DNA of 64,000 nucleotides, from the NCBI GenBank assembly GCA_020638655.1, contig JACKIC010000002.1, forward strand, positions 434,001-498,000, given 5' to 3'. The position numbers and the translations under genes were made by a program. Shown one piece after another: positions 15,284 to 25,854 of the stretch. The notes under the pieces are model-generated. The model had not been told where the DNA came from. It worked only from the letters and a program-made list of their open reading frames with translations, and did no database searches. Each line of letters begins with the position of its first letter. Position 1 is the first letter of the stretch. This stretch comes from Planctomycetota bacterium (GTDB taxonomy: Bacteria > Planctomycetota > UBA1135 > UBA2386).

Positions 15284-17134
15284 TCACTGACCGATGACGG
15301 CTTCGATCGCCTGGCTCGAGCCGATCGGGATGATCGCCGGCACCAGCGGGTCGTAGTCGACCACCTGGGCGACGATCGAGACGCCGATGAAGGCCGAGTT
15401 CGCCGGCAGCGGGAAGGTCCAGCTGGCGTTGCCGCTCTGGTCGGCGAAGCCGACGCTCGACGACACGATCGGCAGCACGTAGGCCTGCACGGTCGCGGGT
15501 GCGTTCGGGATCGGGTAGCCGAACGGGAACGACGAGAAGCCGATCACGATGCCCGAGAAGGCCGCGTTCGGGGCGCCCGCGGGCACCAGGCCCGTCGCGC
15601 CGATCGCCCAGCCGGTCGTGCCGACGATCGGCAGGCCGTCGCTGTAGATCGTCGGCGTGCCGGAGGTCGTCGGCGACGGCGTGCCGAGGAACGTCACCTG
15701 CGTCGACGGGATGTGCACGTCGAACAGATCGAACACCGGCGGGTGGCAGCCGGCCAGGCCGTTGGTGTTGTAGAGCAGCGCTTCGCGGTAGGTGACGTAG
15801 GCGCCGCCCAGGGTCATCGTGCTGGTCGTGGCGACGAAGCGCTGGCCGTCGTCGAAGCCGAAGTTGCCGCCGAAGTTGGCGACCACGGTGTCGCCCTGCA
15901 CGTGCAGGCGGATGCGCTGCCAGCCGTCGTTGACGCCGGTGACGATGTCGATCGGGCCGGCGACCACGGTCGCGCCGATCGGGTCGGTGTCCGAGGCGCC
16001 GCTGCAGTCGAGCAGGTAGAGCTGGCTGCTGGTCGGGGTGCGGAAGTGCGCCCAGCACAGGCCGGTCAGCTGGTGGTAGCGCGTGCCGACGCCCTGCGAG
16101 ATCGTGTTGAAGTAGCCGCCGATGTCCGGGGGGTTGCCGTTGGGGGCCACCGTGCCGCGCACGCCGACCGCCCACCATTCGCCGTCACCGACGTTGTAGG
16201 TGTCGAGGATCACCGCGGGCGCCGACGGCGAGTACGGCGTGGGGTTGAAGGGCACCATCATGCCTTCGAAGTAGGCGTAGGTCTCGACGACGATGTCCTG
16301 GGTCAGCTGGGTCTCGAGGTAGACGGAGTTGCCGCCGCCGCTCGGGTCCCACATCGACATCGCCAGGCCCCCCTGCGGCGAGGCCGGCTTGGGCTGCGGG
16401 TTCTGCGGCGTGGCCTGCGTCGGGTCGACGAACTTGGGCATCACCCAGCCGGCCGACCAGCCCGGCACGTCGGTGCCGGCCGCGCCCTGATCGAAGACGT
16501 CGAAGTAGGGCAGCTGGCCGAGCGGCGTATTGCTGGCGCCGGGGGTCGGCAGACCCATGCGGAAGTCGGTCTCGTTGATGTCGTTGTCCCAGCCGTCGAA
16601 CAGGCGCTGCGCCGACGACGACGGGCCGTTGTTGCACGACAGGTCGCCGTAGAAGCCGCGGCCTTCGAGCGTCCACGGCGGCAGGAAGCCGGTGTGGCCG
16701 CCGACCTCGTAGATGATCGCGTCGATCAGGTTCGGCGGCGTGGCCGCGTCCCACAGCTCGACCGTGTCGTAGGAGCCGTTCTCGAGGCCGTTGGCGGGCA
16801 TCACCTGGCTGACGCCGGGCACCGCCACGGGCACCAGCAGGGCGTTGCCGATCAGGTAGAACGCGCCGGGCTGCAGGATCGTGCCGGGCACGACGATGTG
16901 CGTCGGCACACCGCCGGCGCCCGAGCCGCCGTAGCCGGGGCTGCTGTCGTCGTTGCACTGGATCTGCCAGCCGCTGATGTCGACGGGCGCGCCGCTGCGG
17001 TTGTAGAGCTCGACGAACTCCCAGTCGTCGGTGCCCGAGTCGTCGTAGACGAATTCGTTGATGACCACCGGCGCCGGTGAGGTGCCGGGACCTTGGGGGG
17101 CGAACGCGGTCGCCGCGAGGAGGAGGTTGAGCAT
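15284..17134 (-). CDS. Secreted lamin-tail-domain protein with C-terminal beta module
   Basis: Exported protein of 616 residues. A signal peptide (MLNLLLAATAFAPQG) is followed by a lamin-tail domain at about 18-140, with VVINEFVYDDSGTDDWEFVELYN and ISGWQIQ as hallmarks when read in short blocks. The middle (about 250-470) resembles a carbohydrate-binding-like beta sandwich but I cannot name it. The last 120 residues are a beta module (FPLPANSAFIGVSIVAQ) also seen in other secreted proteins of this window. The ATG at 17134 gives the signal peptide; upstream in-frame sequence is Arg-rich and not credible. Function unknown; surface or matrix role is inferred. Confidence 0.75.
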   Translation of the reverse strand: MLNLLLAATAFAPQGPGTSPAPVVINEFVYDDSGTDDWEFVELYNRSGAPVDISGWQIQCNDDSSPGYGGSGAGGVPTHIVVPGTILQPGAFYLIGNALLVPVAVPGVSQVMPANGLENGSYDTVELWDAATPPNLIDAIIYEVGGHTGFLPPWTLEGRGFYGDLSCNNGPSSSAQRLFDGWDNDINETDFRMGLPTPGASNTPLGQLPYFDVFDQGAAGTDVPGWSAGWVMPKFVDPTQATPQNPQPKPASPQGGLAMSMWDPSGGGNSVYLETQLTQDIVVETYAYFEGMMVPFNPTPYSPSAPAVILDTYNVGDGEWWAVGVRGTVAPNGNPPDIGGYFNTISQGVGTRYHQLTGLCWAHFRTPTSSQLYLLDCSGASDTDPIGATVVAGPIDIVTGVNDGWQRIRLHVQGDTVVANFGGNFGFDDGQRFVATTSTMTLGGAYVTYREALLYNTNGLAGCHPPVFDLFDVHIPSTQVTFLGTPSPTTSGTPTIYSDGLPIVGTTGWAIGATGLVPAGAPNAAFSGIVIGFSSFPFGYPIPNAPATVQAYVLPIVSSSVGFADQSGNASWTFPLPANSAFIGVSIVAQVVDYDPLVPAIIPIGSSQAIEAVIGQ

Positions 17135-17327
17135 GGCTGTCGTGATGGGTGCGAGAAAGTGGACCCGCGGAGTGCGCCGGGCGAAACGCCGCGAATGCGA
17201 GGCGCGAACGATCGCCGCTCGCCGATCGGCGCGCAAGCGCGTGGCGCTGGTTCATCATTGCGCGCCGAAGTAATGTGCGTGTTTGCGGCGTGGCGCGGCC
17301 AGCGCGCTGCTCTACAACCTCTCCTGC

Positions 17328-18029
17328 ATGACGGATCCCAATCTGCCGGTCACCGTGCGTTGCTTCGCCGCGGTGCGCGAGGCGCTCGGCGCCGACGAAC
17401 TCAAGCTCGAGGTCGAGCCGGGCACCACGGTCGAAGGTCTGCGCCAGCTGCTGATCGAATTGGCGCCGACGCTGGCGCGGCTGCCCGTGGCCTTCGCGGT
17501 CAACCGCGACTACGCGCGCGGCGAGACACGCCTTTCCGCCGGCGACGAGGTGGCGCTGATCCCGCCGATCAGCGGCGGCTCGGGCAGCCGCGACCTGTAT
17601 CGCTTCGACCTCGTCGATGGCGCGATCGACCCGCGCGCGCTCGAGGCCGAGTGCCGCACCGACGCCGACGGCGCGGTGCTGACGTTCGCGGGCACCACCC
17701 GCGACCACAACGACGGCGCCGCGGTGGTGACGCTGCGCTACGAGGCCTACCCCGAGATGGCGCAGAAGGTCATGTGCACGATCTTCGAAGAGGCGATCAA
17801 GCGCTTCCCGATCACGCGCGCCAGGGTCGTGCATCGGCTCGGCGAGGTGCCCGTCGGCGAGGCGTCGGTGGTGGTGGTCGTGGCCTCGCCGCACCGCGCG
17901 CCGGCCTTCGACGCGTGCCGCTTCCTGATGGACCGGCTCAAGAACGAGGTGCCGATCTGGAAGCAGGAGCAGCTGCGTTCGGGAGACACCGTGCGCTGGG
18001 TCGGCGACCTGCCCAAGCCGGCGCGCTGA
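17328..18029 (+). CDS. moaX: Molybdopterin synthase MoaD-MoaE fusion (MoaX-like)
   Basis: Single 233-residue protein joining both subunits of molybdopterin synthase, which adds two sulfurs to precursor Z in molybdenum cofactor synthesis. Residues 1-84 are MoaD, a ubiquitin-like fold ending in ALIPPISGG. Residues about 89-233 are MoaE, with GTTRDHNDG, LRYEAYPEMA, HRLGEVPVGEASV and the catalytic-lysine region MDRLKNEVPIWKQE. Only a four- to five-residue linker (SGSRD) separates them, so the MoaD Gly-Gly is internal and must be freed to carry thiocarboxylate. The ATG at 17328 is used because MoaD starts there. No other moa gene is in the window. Confidence 0.9.
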   Translation: MTDPNLPVTVRCFAAVREALGADELKLEVEPGTTVEGLRQLLIELAPTLARLPVAFAVNRDYARGETRLSAGDEVALIPPISGGSGSRDLYRFDLVDGAIDPRALEAECRTDADGAVLTFAGTTRDHNDGAAVVTLRYEAYPEMAQKVMCTIFEEAIKRFPITRARVVHRLGEVPVGEASVVVVVASPHRAPAFDACRFLMDRLKNEVPIWKQEQLRSGDTVRWVGDLPKPAR

Positions 18030-18093
18030 CGGGCCTCGTCGGATGCGGCGCGACGTGGTGCGCGCGACGGCCCGGCGCTACAACGGCACGCTC

Positions 18094-19587
18094 ATGAAGA
18101 TCCGCCACGTCCCTGCCGCGACCGCCGGTCGCGGCGATCTCGTCTTCGTCCTCGTCGCCGATGGTGCGCTCGCCGCCGGCGCCAACCTGCAGGCCGCCGT
18201 CGCCGCCGCCAAGGCGACCGGCGACCTGCACACCGGCTTCCGCAAGCGCTCGCTGTTCCACCAGCCCAAGGGCAGCAGGTGCAAGCGCCTGGGCTTCGTG
18301 GGCCTCGGCAAGGCCAAGGACGTGACCAGCGAGCGGCTGCGCCGCACCGCCGCGCTCGCGTTGGCCGCGGCGCGCGACGCGGGCGTCGGGGCGTTCGAGC
18401 TGGTGGTCGACAAGGCCGCGTTCGGGGACGTGCCGCCGGCGGTCGCGGGGCACGCCATCGCCGAGGGCTTGTCGCTCGGCGCCTACCGCTACGACGCGCC
18501 GCGGCAGAAGAAGGCCGAGCCGAAGAAGCCGGCGCAGGTGGGGGTCGCGGGACTGTCGCTGACCAAGGCCGAGGGCGCGGCGTTCGCGCGCGGCCTCGAC
18601 GACGGCGCGGTGTTCGCGGCCGCGACCGCGTTCGCGCGCGACCTCGAGAACATGCCGTCCAACCTCTGCACGCCGACGCACCTCGCCAAGGAGGCGAAGA
18701 AGCTGACGCGGCCGCGGCTGAAGGTGAAGGTGCTCGACAAGCCGGCGATGAGCAAGCTCGGCATGGGCGCGCTGCTCGGCGTCGCCAAGGGCAGCACCGA
18801 GCCGCCGAAGTTCCTGGTGTTCGAGTACAGGGTGCCCGGCGCCAAGGAGAACGTCTGCGTCATCGGCAAGGGGCTGACCTTCGACACCGGCGGCATCAGC
18901 ATCAAGCCGTCGGGCAAGATGGACGAGATGCGCTACGACATGTGCGGCGGCGGCGCCGTGATGGGGCTGTTCCACGCCTTGGCGCACGGCGCGCTCGGCA
19001 GCCACAAGCCGAAGTGCAACATCATCGGCCTGATCGCCGCCACCGAGAACATGCCCGGCCCCGACGCGCAGAAGCCCGGTGACGTGGTGCGCGCGATGGA
19101 CGGGCACACCATCGAGGTGCTCAACACCGACGCCGAGGGCCGTCTCGTGCTCGCCGACGCGATCTGCTACGCGAAGAAGTTCTACGCGCCCAAGCAGATG
19201 GTCGACCTGGCGACGCTGACCGGCGCCGTGGTGGTCGCGCTCGGCCACGAGTGCGCCGGCATCATGGGCAACGACCAGAAGCTGATCGACGCGCTGATGG
19301 CCGCGGGCTGCTCCGCCGACGAGCCGCTGTGGCAGCTGCCGCTGTGGGACTGCCACCGCGACCAGATGAAGAGCAAGTTCGCCGACCTCGCCAACATCAA
19401 CTCGCCCGGGCACGGCAACGGTTCGACCGCCGGCGGCGCGTTCCTGTCGTACTTCGCGGGCGACACCGCGTGGGCGCACATGGACATCGCCGGCGCCGCC
19501 TACGGCGCGTTGGCCAAGGACTACTACACTTCGGGCGCGACCGGCACCGCGGTGCGCACCCTGCTGCACTGGGTGCGCTCGCTGTAG
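18094..19587 (+). CDS. pepA: Leucyl aminopeptidase (M17 family)
   Basis: Cytosolic di-zinc aminopeptidase of 497 residues. The catalytic C-terminal domain shows GKGLTFDTGGISIKPSGKM (zinc-binding Lys and Asp), the M17 signature NTDAEGRLVLADA and the later GGAFLSYF. The N-terminal macro-like domain (about 1-165) is less conserved, as usual. Start ATG at 18094 (MKIRHVPAAT). It may also act as a DNA-binding factor in some bacteria, but nothing here shows that. It follows the MoaD-MoaE fusion by 64 bp and precedes acs on the same strand. Confidence 0.94.
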   Translation: MKIRHVPAATAGRGDLVFVLVADGALAAGANLQAAVAAAKATGDLHTGFRKRSLFHQPKGSRCKRLGFVGLGKAKDVTSERLRRTAALALAAARDAGVGAFELVVDKAAFGDVPPAVAGHAIAEGLSLGAYRYDAPRQKKAEPKKPAQVGVAGLSLTKAEGAAFARGLDDGAVFAAATAFARDLENMPSNLCTPTHLAKEAKKLTRPRLKVKVLDKPAMSKLGMGALLGVAKGSTEPPKFLVFEYRVPGAKENVCVIGKGLTFDTGGISIKPSGKMDEMRYDMCGGGAVMGLFHALAHGALGSHKPKCNIIGLIAATENMPGPDAQKPGDVVRAMDGHTIEVLNTDAEGRLVLADAICYAKKFYAPKQMVDLATLTGAVVVALGHECAGIMGNDQKLIDALMAAGCSADEPLWQLPLWDCHRDQMKSKFADLANINSPGHGNGSTAGGAFLSYFAGDTAWAHMDIAGAAYGALAKDYYTSGATGTAVRTLLHWVRSL

Positions 19588-19636
19588 CGCGCCGCGGCGC
19601 CGCCCCTCCCAGTCGCTGACCACGCCCTCTCCCGCC

Positions 19637-21580
<1,944 letters not shown>

Positions 21581-21604
21581 GGTGGCCGGCCCGGCGACGT
21601 CGCG

Positions 21605-22504
21605 TCATTGGGATGCGACGACGGCGAACTCGAGCCCCAGGCTCGGCGTGCCCGCGATCATGCCGGCCTGGTAGTGGATCGGCACCGACAGCAGCAGCGG
21701 GCTCGTCGGGATCGCCGCCGGCAGGTCGCTGCGACCGGCGGCGTCGAGCACGCCGAAGCGCAGCGTCACCGTCGTCGCCGGGTCGAGCGTGTAGAGCCCG
21801 GCGACGCCCGGGAAGCTGACGCCCGCGCTCGAGCCGAGGGCGGCGAAGCTGCCGAAGAAGACGTTCGGGGCGCCGCGCACGCTGCTGAGCACGTTGCTGC
21901 CGAGCAGCCGGTTGCCGTCGATCCAGAAGGTCGGGCCGACCGTGTCGCGCAGCGAGACGTTGTCGATGTTGATGCGCGGGCTCGTCGCCGTCGCCACGAA
22001 CTGGCGTTCGGTGGAGACGCGCAGGGTCACGTTGCCGCTCGCCGCGGGCACGTAGACGCCGGCCAGCTGCGCGCGCTTGATCTCGCCGGGGTTGAACGGG
22101 CCGAAGTCGTGGCGCCCGATCAGCACGCTGTTGATCTCGACGAAGACCGAGCCGATGTCGGCGTTGGCCGTGGTCGGGTTGCCCGGTCGTGCGCCGCTGA
22201 CGTCGCAACGGAACTCGTAGGTCAGGCCCTGGACCACGAAGATCGTCTGCTCGATCCAGTTGGGGGCGAACGGCCCCGGCAGCGCCTGGCCGCCGGCGTT
22301 GACGCCGTACGAGTCGCTGGCGCCCTGGCCGGTCGTGTCCCAGCCGGCCTCCCAGCCCGCGTTCACGCTGAAGCCGCCGCCGCTGGTCCACGACGCGAGC
22401 GAGCCCGTGAAGCTGCCGTTGACGACCCACTCGGTGCCCTGCGCGAGCAGCGGGGTCGCCGTCAGGAGGGCGCCGCGCAACACCAGGTGCACCAGGGACT
22501 TCAT
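21605..22504 (-). CDS. Secreted beta-sandwich protein with shared C-terminal module
   Basis: Exported 299-residue protein. Signal peptide MKSLVHLVLRGALLTATPLLAQ, then a domain at about 25-185 that resembles secreted PEP-CTERM-associated or carbohydrate-binding-like 'NGSF... W' proteins (VVNGSFTGSLASW at the start). The last 100 residues form the beta module seen elsewhere here (IPTSPLLLSVPIHYQAG). It overlaps the KaiC-like gene by ATGA, an unexpected partner for a secreted protein. No catalytic motif is recognised, so function is unknown. Confidence 0.7.
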   Translation of the reverse strand: MKSLVHLVLRGALLTATPLLAQGTEWVVNGSFTGSLASWTSGGGFSVNAGWEAGWDTTGQGASDSYGVNAGGQALPGPFAPNWIEQTIFVVQGLTYEFRCDVSGARPGNPTTANADIGSVFVEINSVLIGRHDFGPFNPGEIKRAQLAGVYVPAASGNVTLRVSTERQFVATATSPRINIDNVSLRDTVGPTFWIDGNRLLGSNVLSSVRGAPNVFFGSFAALGSSAGVSFPGVAGLYTLDPATTVTLRFGVLDAAGRSDLPAAIPTSPLLLSVPIHYQAGMIAGTPSLGLEFAVVASQ

Positions 22505-24096
22505 TGCTTGCGCCACTCGATCGCCAGGGGTTCCTGCACGTAGTCGTTGCCGACCGACTTCAGCACGCGGAAGAACGGTCGCGAGCCGTAGTCGCCGGCG
22601 GTGAAGAAGAGGTGCACGACGTTGTCGAAGCCCACGAGGTAGGGCGACGGGTCGAAGTTGGATCGGCCATTGCTCGAGTCGGGCGGCACCATGTCCACGT
22701 ACAGCGGCGTGACGCCCTGGTAACGCAACATGTCGAGCATCGCCGCGATCAGGAAGCGCTGCTCGTCGATCAGCGGGAAGCGGTCGTGCAGGCGGTAGAT
22801 GTTGTCGAACGCCATGCGGGCCACCGGGCGCGGCGCGCCGGCGGCGTGGCCACCCTGGCACAGGCGCACCAGGTCCCAGGTGAACTTGCCGGGGGCGATG
22901 AACTCCGGGTGCAGGTAGACGACCCGGAAGTCCTCGGCGAACTGCCCCTCGGGGGTGAGGCAGACGTCGCGCAGCACCGGTTCGCGCAGGCAGATGCGTC
23001 GGATCGCGTCGCGGTCCTCGCGCGTCGACACGAACAGCACGCGCTCGCCGGCGCGCAGGCCCGCGGCGAGGAAACGCAGCGCCAGGAAGGTCGAGCGGAT
23101 GCCGGGCTCGGCCAGCAGCACCGTCGAACTGCACGACGACGGCCCCGAGTCGCGCAGGAAGGCCCGGTCCAGGTCGGGATGGCCGAGCTGGATCGCGGCC
23201 TCGCCGCGCGCCGGCACCTTGAACTGCGCCTGGTCGCGCGCCATCGACAGCTGCGCCGCGACCGAGGGGTAGATGTGCAGCCCCGGGCCGCGTTCGTTGC
23301 GCGCGCCGAGGTAGACGTCGCGCGTGATGCCGCGGCCGGCGATCGAGAAGTGGTGCACGCCGCGGTAGTAGTACTGGTGGCGCGCCTTGGTGATCTCGAT
23401 CGCGCGCGCCTTGAAGTCGGTCGCCTCTTCGCGGAACGACAGGTGCACCATCAGGTCGGTGGAGAACTCCTCCGCCGACGGCAGGCGCAGGTCGCGCGGG
23501 TGCGCCTCCTCGATCACGAAGATGCCGTGGATCCTGTTCTCGAGCAGGCGCCGGCGCGTCTCGAGCAGCGCCGTACGCTTCTCGAAGTACTCGAGGTCGG
23601 TCAGCAGCAGGCCGACGTTGTCGACGACGACCATGTGCACCGGCGCGGCGCGGCCGTGGTTCTCGATCTCGGCGAGGATCCAGTCGATGTCGACGGTGGT
23701 GCCGCGCGCGCTCTTCTGTTGCAGCGAGGCCGGCCGCGCCTGCGTCAGCACCAGCCGGCTCGTGCCCTCGCCGCTGCCGGTCTCGAGCACGAGCCGCCCG
23801 GGTACCTCGCGCGGCAGCACGCGGATCTCGGCGCCGGTGCCGAACCAGTCGAAGTCGGCGTCGAGCTTCTTCTCGATGCTCTCGGGCGAGTGTTCGACCG
23901 AGTAGTAGAGGAACGTCGAACCGTCGCGGCTGGCCAGCCAGGCGCGCACGATCATCTCGAGCGCGAGCAGCGTCTTGCCGGTGCCGGGGCCGCCGGCCAG
24001 GCACAAGAACACCGCGGCGTCGTCGGGGTAGCGGATGCCGCCGCCGAGGATGCCGTCGAGGCCGTCGATGCGGGTCCTGAGGGTCGCGAACGTCAC
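22501..24096 (-). CDS. KaiC-like double RecA-fold ATPase with degenerate second P-loop
   Basis: A 531-residue protein with two KaiC/RecA-like domains. Domain 1 has Walker A GGPGTGKT (35-42), FLYYSVEHSPESI where KaiC has its catalytic Glu pair, Walker B VVVDN (Asp159) and the KaiC-type end EITKARHQYYYRGVHHFSI. Domain 2 (from about 300) has AEPGIRST (329-336) in place of a P-loop, lacking the lysine, so it probably does not hydrolyse ATP. No kaiA or kaiB lies nearby. Such proteins act in signalling or as protein-interaction ATPases in many bacteria; a clock role should not be assumed. GTG start. Confidence 0.78.
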   Translation of the reverse strand: MTFATLRTRIDGLDGILGGGIRYPDDAAVFLCLAGGPGTGKTLLALEMIVRAWLASRDGSTFLYYSVEHSPESIEKKLDADFDWFGTGAEIRVLPREVPGRLVLETGSGEGTSRLVLTQARPASLQQKSARGTTVDIDWILAEIENHGRAAPVHMVVVDNVGLLLTDLEYFEKRTALLETRRRLLENRIHGIFVIEEAHPRDLRLPSAEEFSTDLMVHLSFREEATDFKARAIEITKARHQYYYRGVHHFSIAGRGITRDVYLGARNERGPGLHIYPSVAAQLSMARDQAQFKVPARGEAAIQLGHPDLDRAFLRDSGPSSCSSTVLLAEPGIRSTFLALRFLAAGLRAGERVLFVSTREDRDAIRRICLREPVLRDVCLTPEGQFAEDFRVVYLHPEFIAPGKFTWDLVRLCQGGHAAGAPRPVARMAFDNIYRLHDRFPLIDEQRFLIAAMLDMLRYQGVTPLYVDMVPPDSSNGRSNFDPSPYLVGFDNVVHLFFTAGDYGSRPFFRVLKSVGNDYVQEPLAIEWRKQ

Positions 24097-24133
24097 CGCG
24101 CCAAGCTACTGCGCGGGTCGGGCCGAGGCCACG

Positions 24134-24796
24134 ATGGACGTCGATGGAAGCCTGGGCCAAGATGCGCAGGTGCTGCCCGAACCGACCGATTTCTGCCGAC
24201 TCTGGCTGTTGCGCCATCCAGAACTCGACTCCGCCCACGCCGAATGCGCGATCGGCGACGGCCCCGCCGACCTGAGCCGCCGCGGCCGCGCCCAGGTCCT
24301 GCACTGGCTCGAACTGCTCAAGCCCGTGGAGCTCGCTGCCGTGTTCGCCAGTCCGCAGCCGCAGTGCCACGGCCCGGCGCGCGCGTTGGCCGAAGCCCGG
24401 CAGCTCGAGGCGCTGGCCGAGTCGCGGCTGCGCGACCAGGCGATGGGGCGCTGGCAGAGCCGCGCCTGGCGCGACGTGATGCGTGACGAAGAGGCCGCGG
24501 TGCGCACCTTCTTCTCGGAGTTCGGCGAGGCGCGCCCGCCCGGCGGCGAGAGCCTCGGCGACGCGGTCGAGCGCGCGCTCGGGTGGTGGGCCGACATGCG
24601 GCCCCAGCTGCTCGGCAAGGCCGCCGCGTTGGTGTTGCCGGGCTCGCTGATCGGCGGCCTGGTGGTGGCGATGCTCGGCTTGCGCCTGTCGCGCGGCGTC
24701 GCCTTCCAGTTGCCGCACGGCGGCGTCGGCGCGCTCGACGTGTTCGAGAACGGCGCGCGCGTCAGCTGCTGGAACCTCGGCGCGCTCGGGGGCTGA
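24134..24796 (+). CDS. Histidine phosphatase-superfamily protein lacking the second catalytic His
   Basis: A 220-residue relative of phosphoglycerate mutase/SixA-type phosphatases. The phosphohistidine motif appears as LLRHPELDS (usual RHGE). PADLSRRGRAQV and the GGESLGDAVERA block follow in the expected order. The second catalytic His, usually in V-x-HG-x-x-I, is replaced by VLPGSLIGGL, so catalysis is doubtful. Start ATG at 24134; it is divergent from the KaiC-like gene (37-bp gap) and lies 10 bp before the arsenite exporter gene, probably in one transcript. Role unknown. Confidence 0.65.
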   Translation: MDVDGSLGQDAQVLPEPTDFCRLWLLRHPELDSAHAECAIGDGPADLSRRGRAQVLHWLELLKPVELAAVFASPQPQCHGPARALAEARQLEALAESRLRDQAMGRWQSRAWRDVMRDEEAAVRTFFSEFGEARPPGGESLGDAVERALGWWADMRPQLLGKAAALVLPGSLIGGLVVAMLGLRLSRGVAFQLPHGGVGALDVFENGARVSCWNLGALGG

Positions 24797-24806
24797 GCGC
24801 ACGCGT

Positions 24807-25847
24807 ATGGGGCGCTTCGAGCGGTTCCTGTCGCTCTGGGTCGGGCTCGCGATCTGCGTCGGCGTGCTCCTGGGGCGGCTCGCGCCCGGGGCCGTCACCG
24901 AGGTGGCCCGATGGGAGTTCGCGCGCATCAACCTGCTGGTCGCGGTGCTGATCTGGGTGATGATCTACCCGATGATGCTCGCGATCGAACCGCGCTGCAT
25001 CGCCGCGGTCGGGCGCCGGCCCAAGGGGCTGCTGCTGACCTTGACCGTGAACTGGCTGATCAAGCCGTTCACGATGGCGGCGCTCGGCGTGTTGTTCTTC
25101 CGCGTGCTGTTCGTCGATCTGTTGCCGGCGGCGGACGCGACCCAGTATCTCGCCGGTCTGATCCTGCTCGGCGTCGCGCCGTGCACGGCGATGGTGTTCG
25201 TCTGGAGCCAGCTCACCTCGGGGGACCCGGCCTACACCTTGGTGCAGGTGACCGTGAACGACCTGATCCTGGTGGTCGCGTTCGCGCCGCTCGCCGCCCT
25301 GTTGCTCGGCGTCGGCGAGGTCCAGGTGCCCTGGAGCACACTGCTGGTTTCCGTGGTGCTGTTCGTGGTGGTGCCGCTGGTCGCCGGCTTGTCGACGCGG
25401 GCCCGCTTGATGGCGCGGTCCGGGGCCGGTTCCGGGGCTGGAGCCGAGGCAGTGAACAGGCTGGCCGCCGCCCTCAAGCCGTGGTCGATCGCCGGTCTGC
25501 TGCTCACGGTCGTGCTGCTGTTCGCGTTCCAGGCCGAGACGCTGCTGGCCCAGCCCCAACGCGTCGCCCTGATCGCCGCGCCGCTGCTGCTGCAGAGCTA
25601 CGGCATCTTCGCGCTGGCCTACCTCGCCGCCCGTTGGCTGCGCCTTCCGCACGCGATCGCGGCGCCCGCCGCGCTGATCGGCACCTCGAACTTCTTCGAA
25701 CTCGCGGTGGCGGTCGCGATCGGCCTGTTCGGGCTGTCCTCGGGCGCCGCCCTCGCGACCGTCGTCGGCGTGCTGATCGAGGTGCCCGTGATGTTGTCGC
25801 TGGTGTGGTTCTGCAACCGCACGCGCCGCTGGTTCCCAGCCGCTTGA
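24807..25847 (+). CDS. acr3: Arsenite efflux transporter, Acr3 family
   Basis: Inner-membrane arsenite/proton antiporter of 346 residues with about ten hydrophobic segments. The Acr3 fingerprint GVAPCTAMVFVWSQL contains the conserved transport cysteine, and IGTSNFFELAVAVAI near the C-terminus holds the conserved Glu. Start ATG at 24807. There is no arsR or classical arsC beside it; the only ArsC-like fold in the window is the inactive domain on PhoU far away. It is followed, convergently, by the MATE exporter. Confidence 0.9.
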   Translation: MGRFERFLSLWVGLAICVGVLLGRLAPGAVTEVARWEFARINLLVAVLIWVMIYPMMLAIEPRCIAAVGRRPKGLLLTLTVNWLIKPFTMAALGVLFFRVLFVDLLPAADATQYLAGLILLGVAPCTAMVFVWSQLTSGDPAYTLVQVTVNDLILVVAFAPLAALLLGVGEVQVPWSTLLVSVVLFVVVPLVAGLSTRARLMARSGAGSGAGAEAVNRLAAALKPWSIAGLLLTVVLLFAFQAETLLAQPQRVALIAAPLLLQSYGIFALAYLAARWLRLPHAIAAPAALIGTSNFFELAVAVAIGLFGLSSGAALATVVGVLIEVPVMLSLVWFCNRTRRWFPAA

Positions 25848-25854
25848 ACCGTCG

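Noticed and set aside
22501..24096. Circadian clock protein KaiC
   Set aside because: The second P-loop is broken and kaiA and kaiB are not present; only a KaiC-like fold can be claimed.
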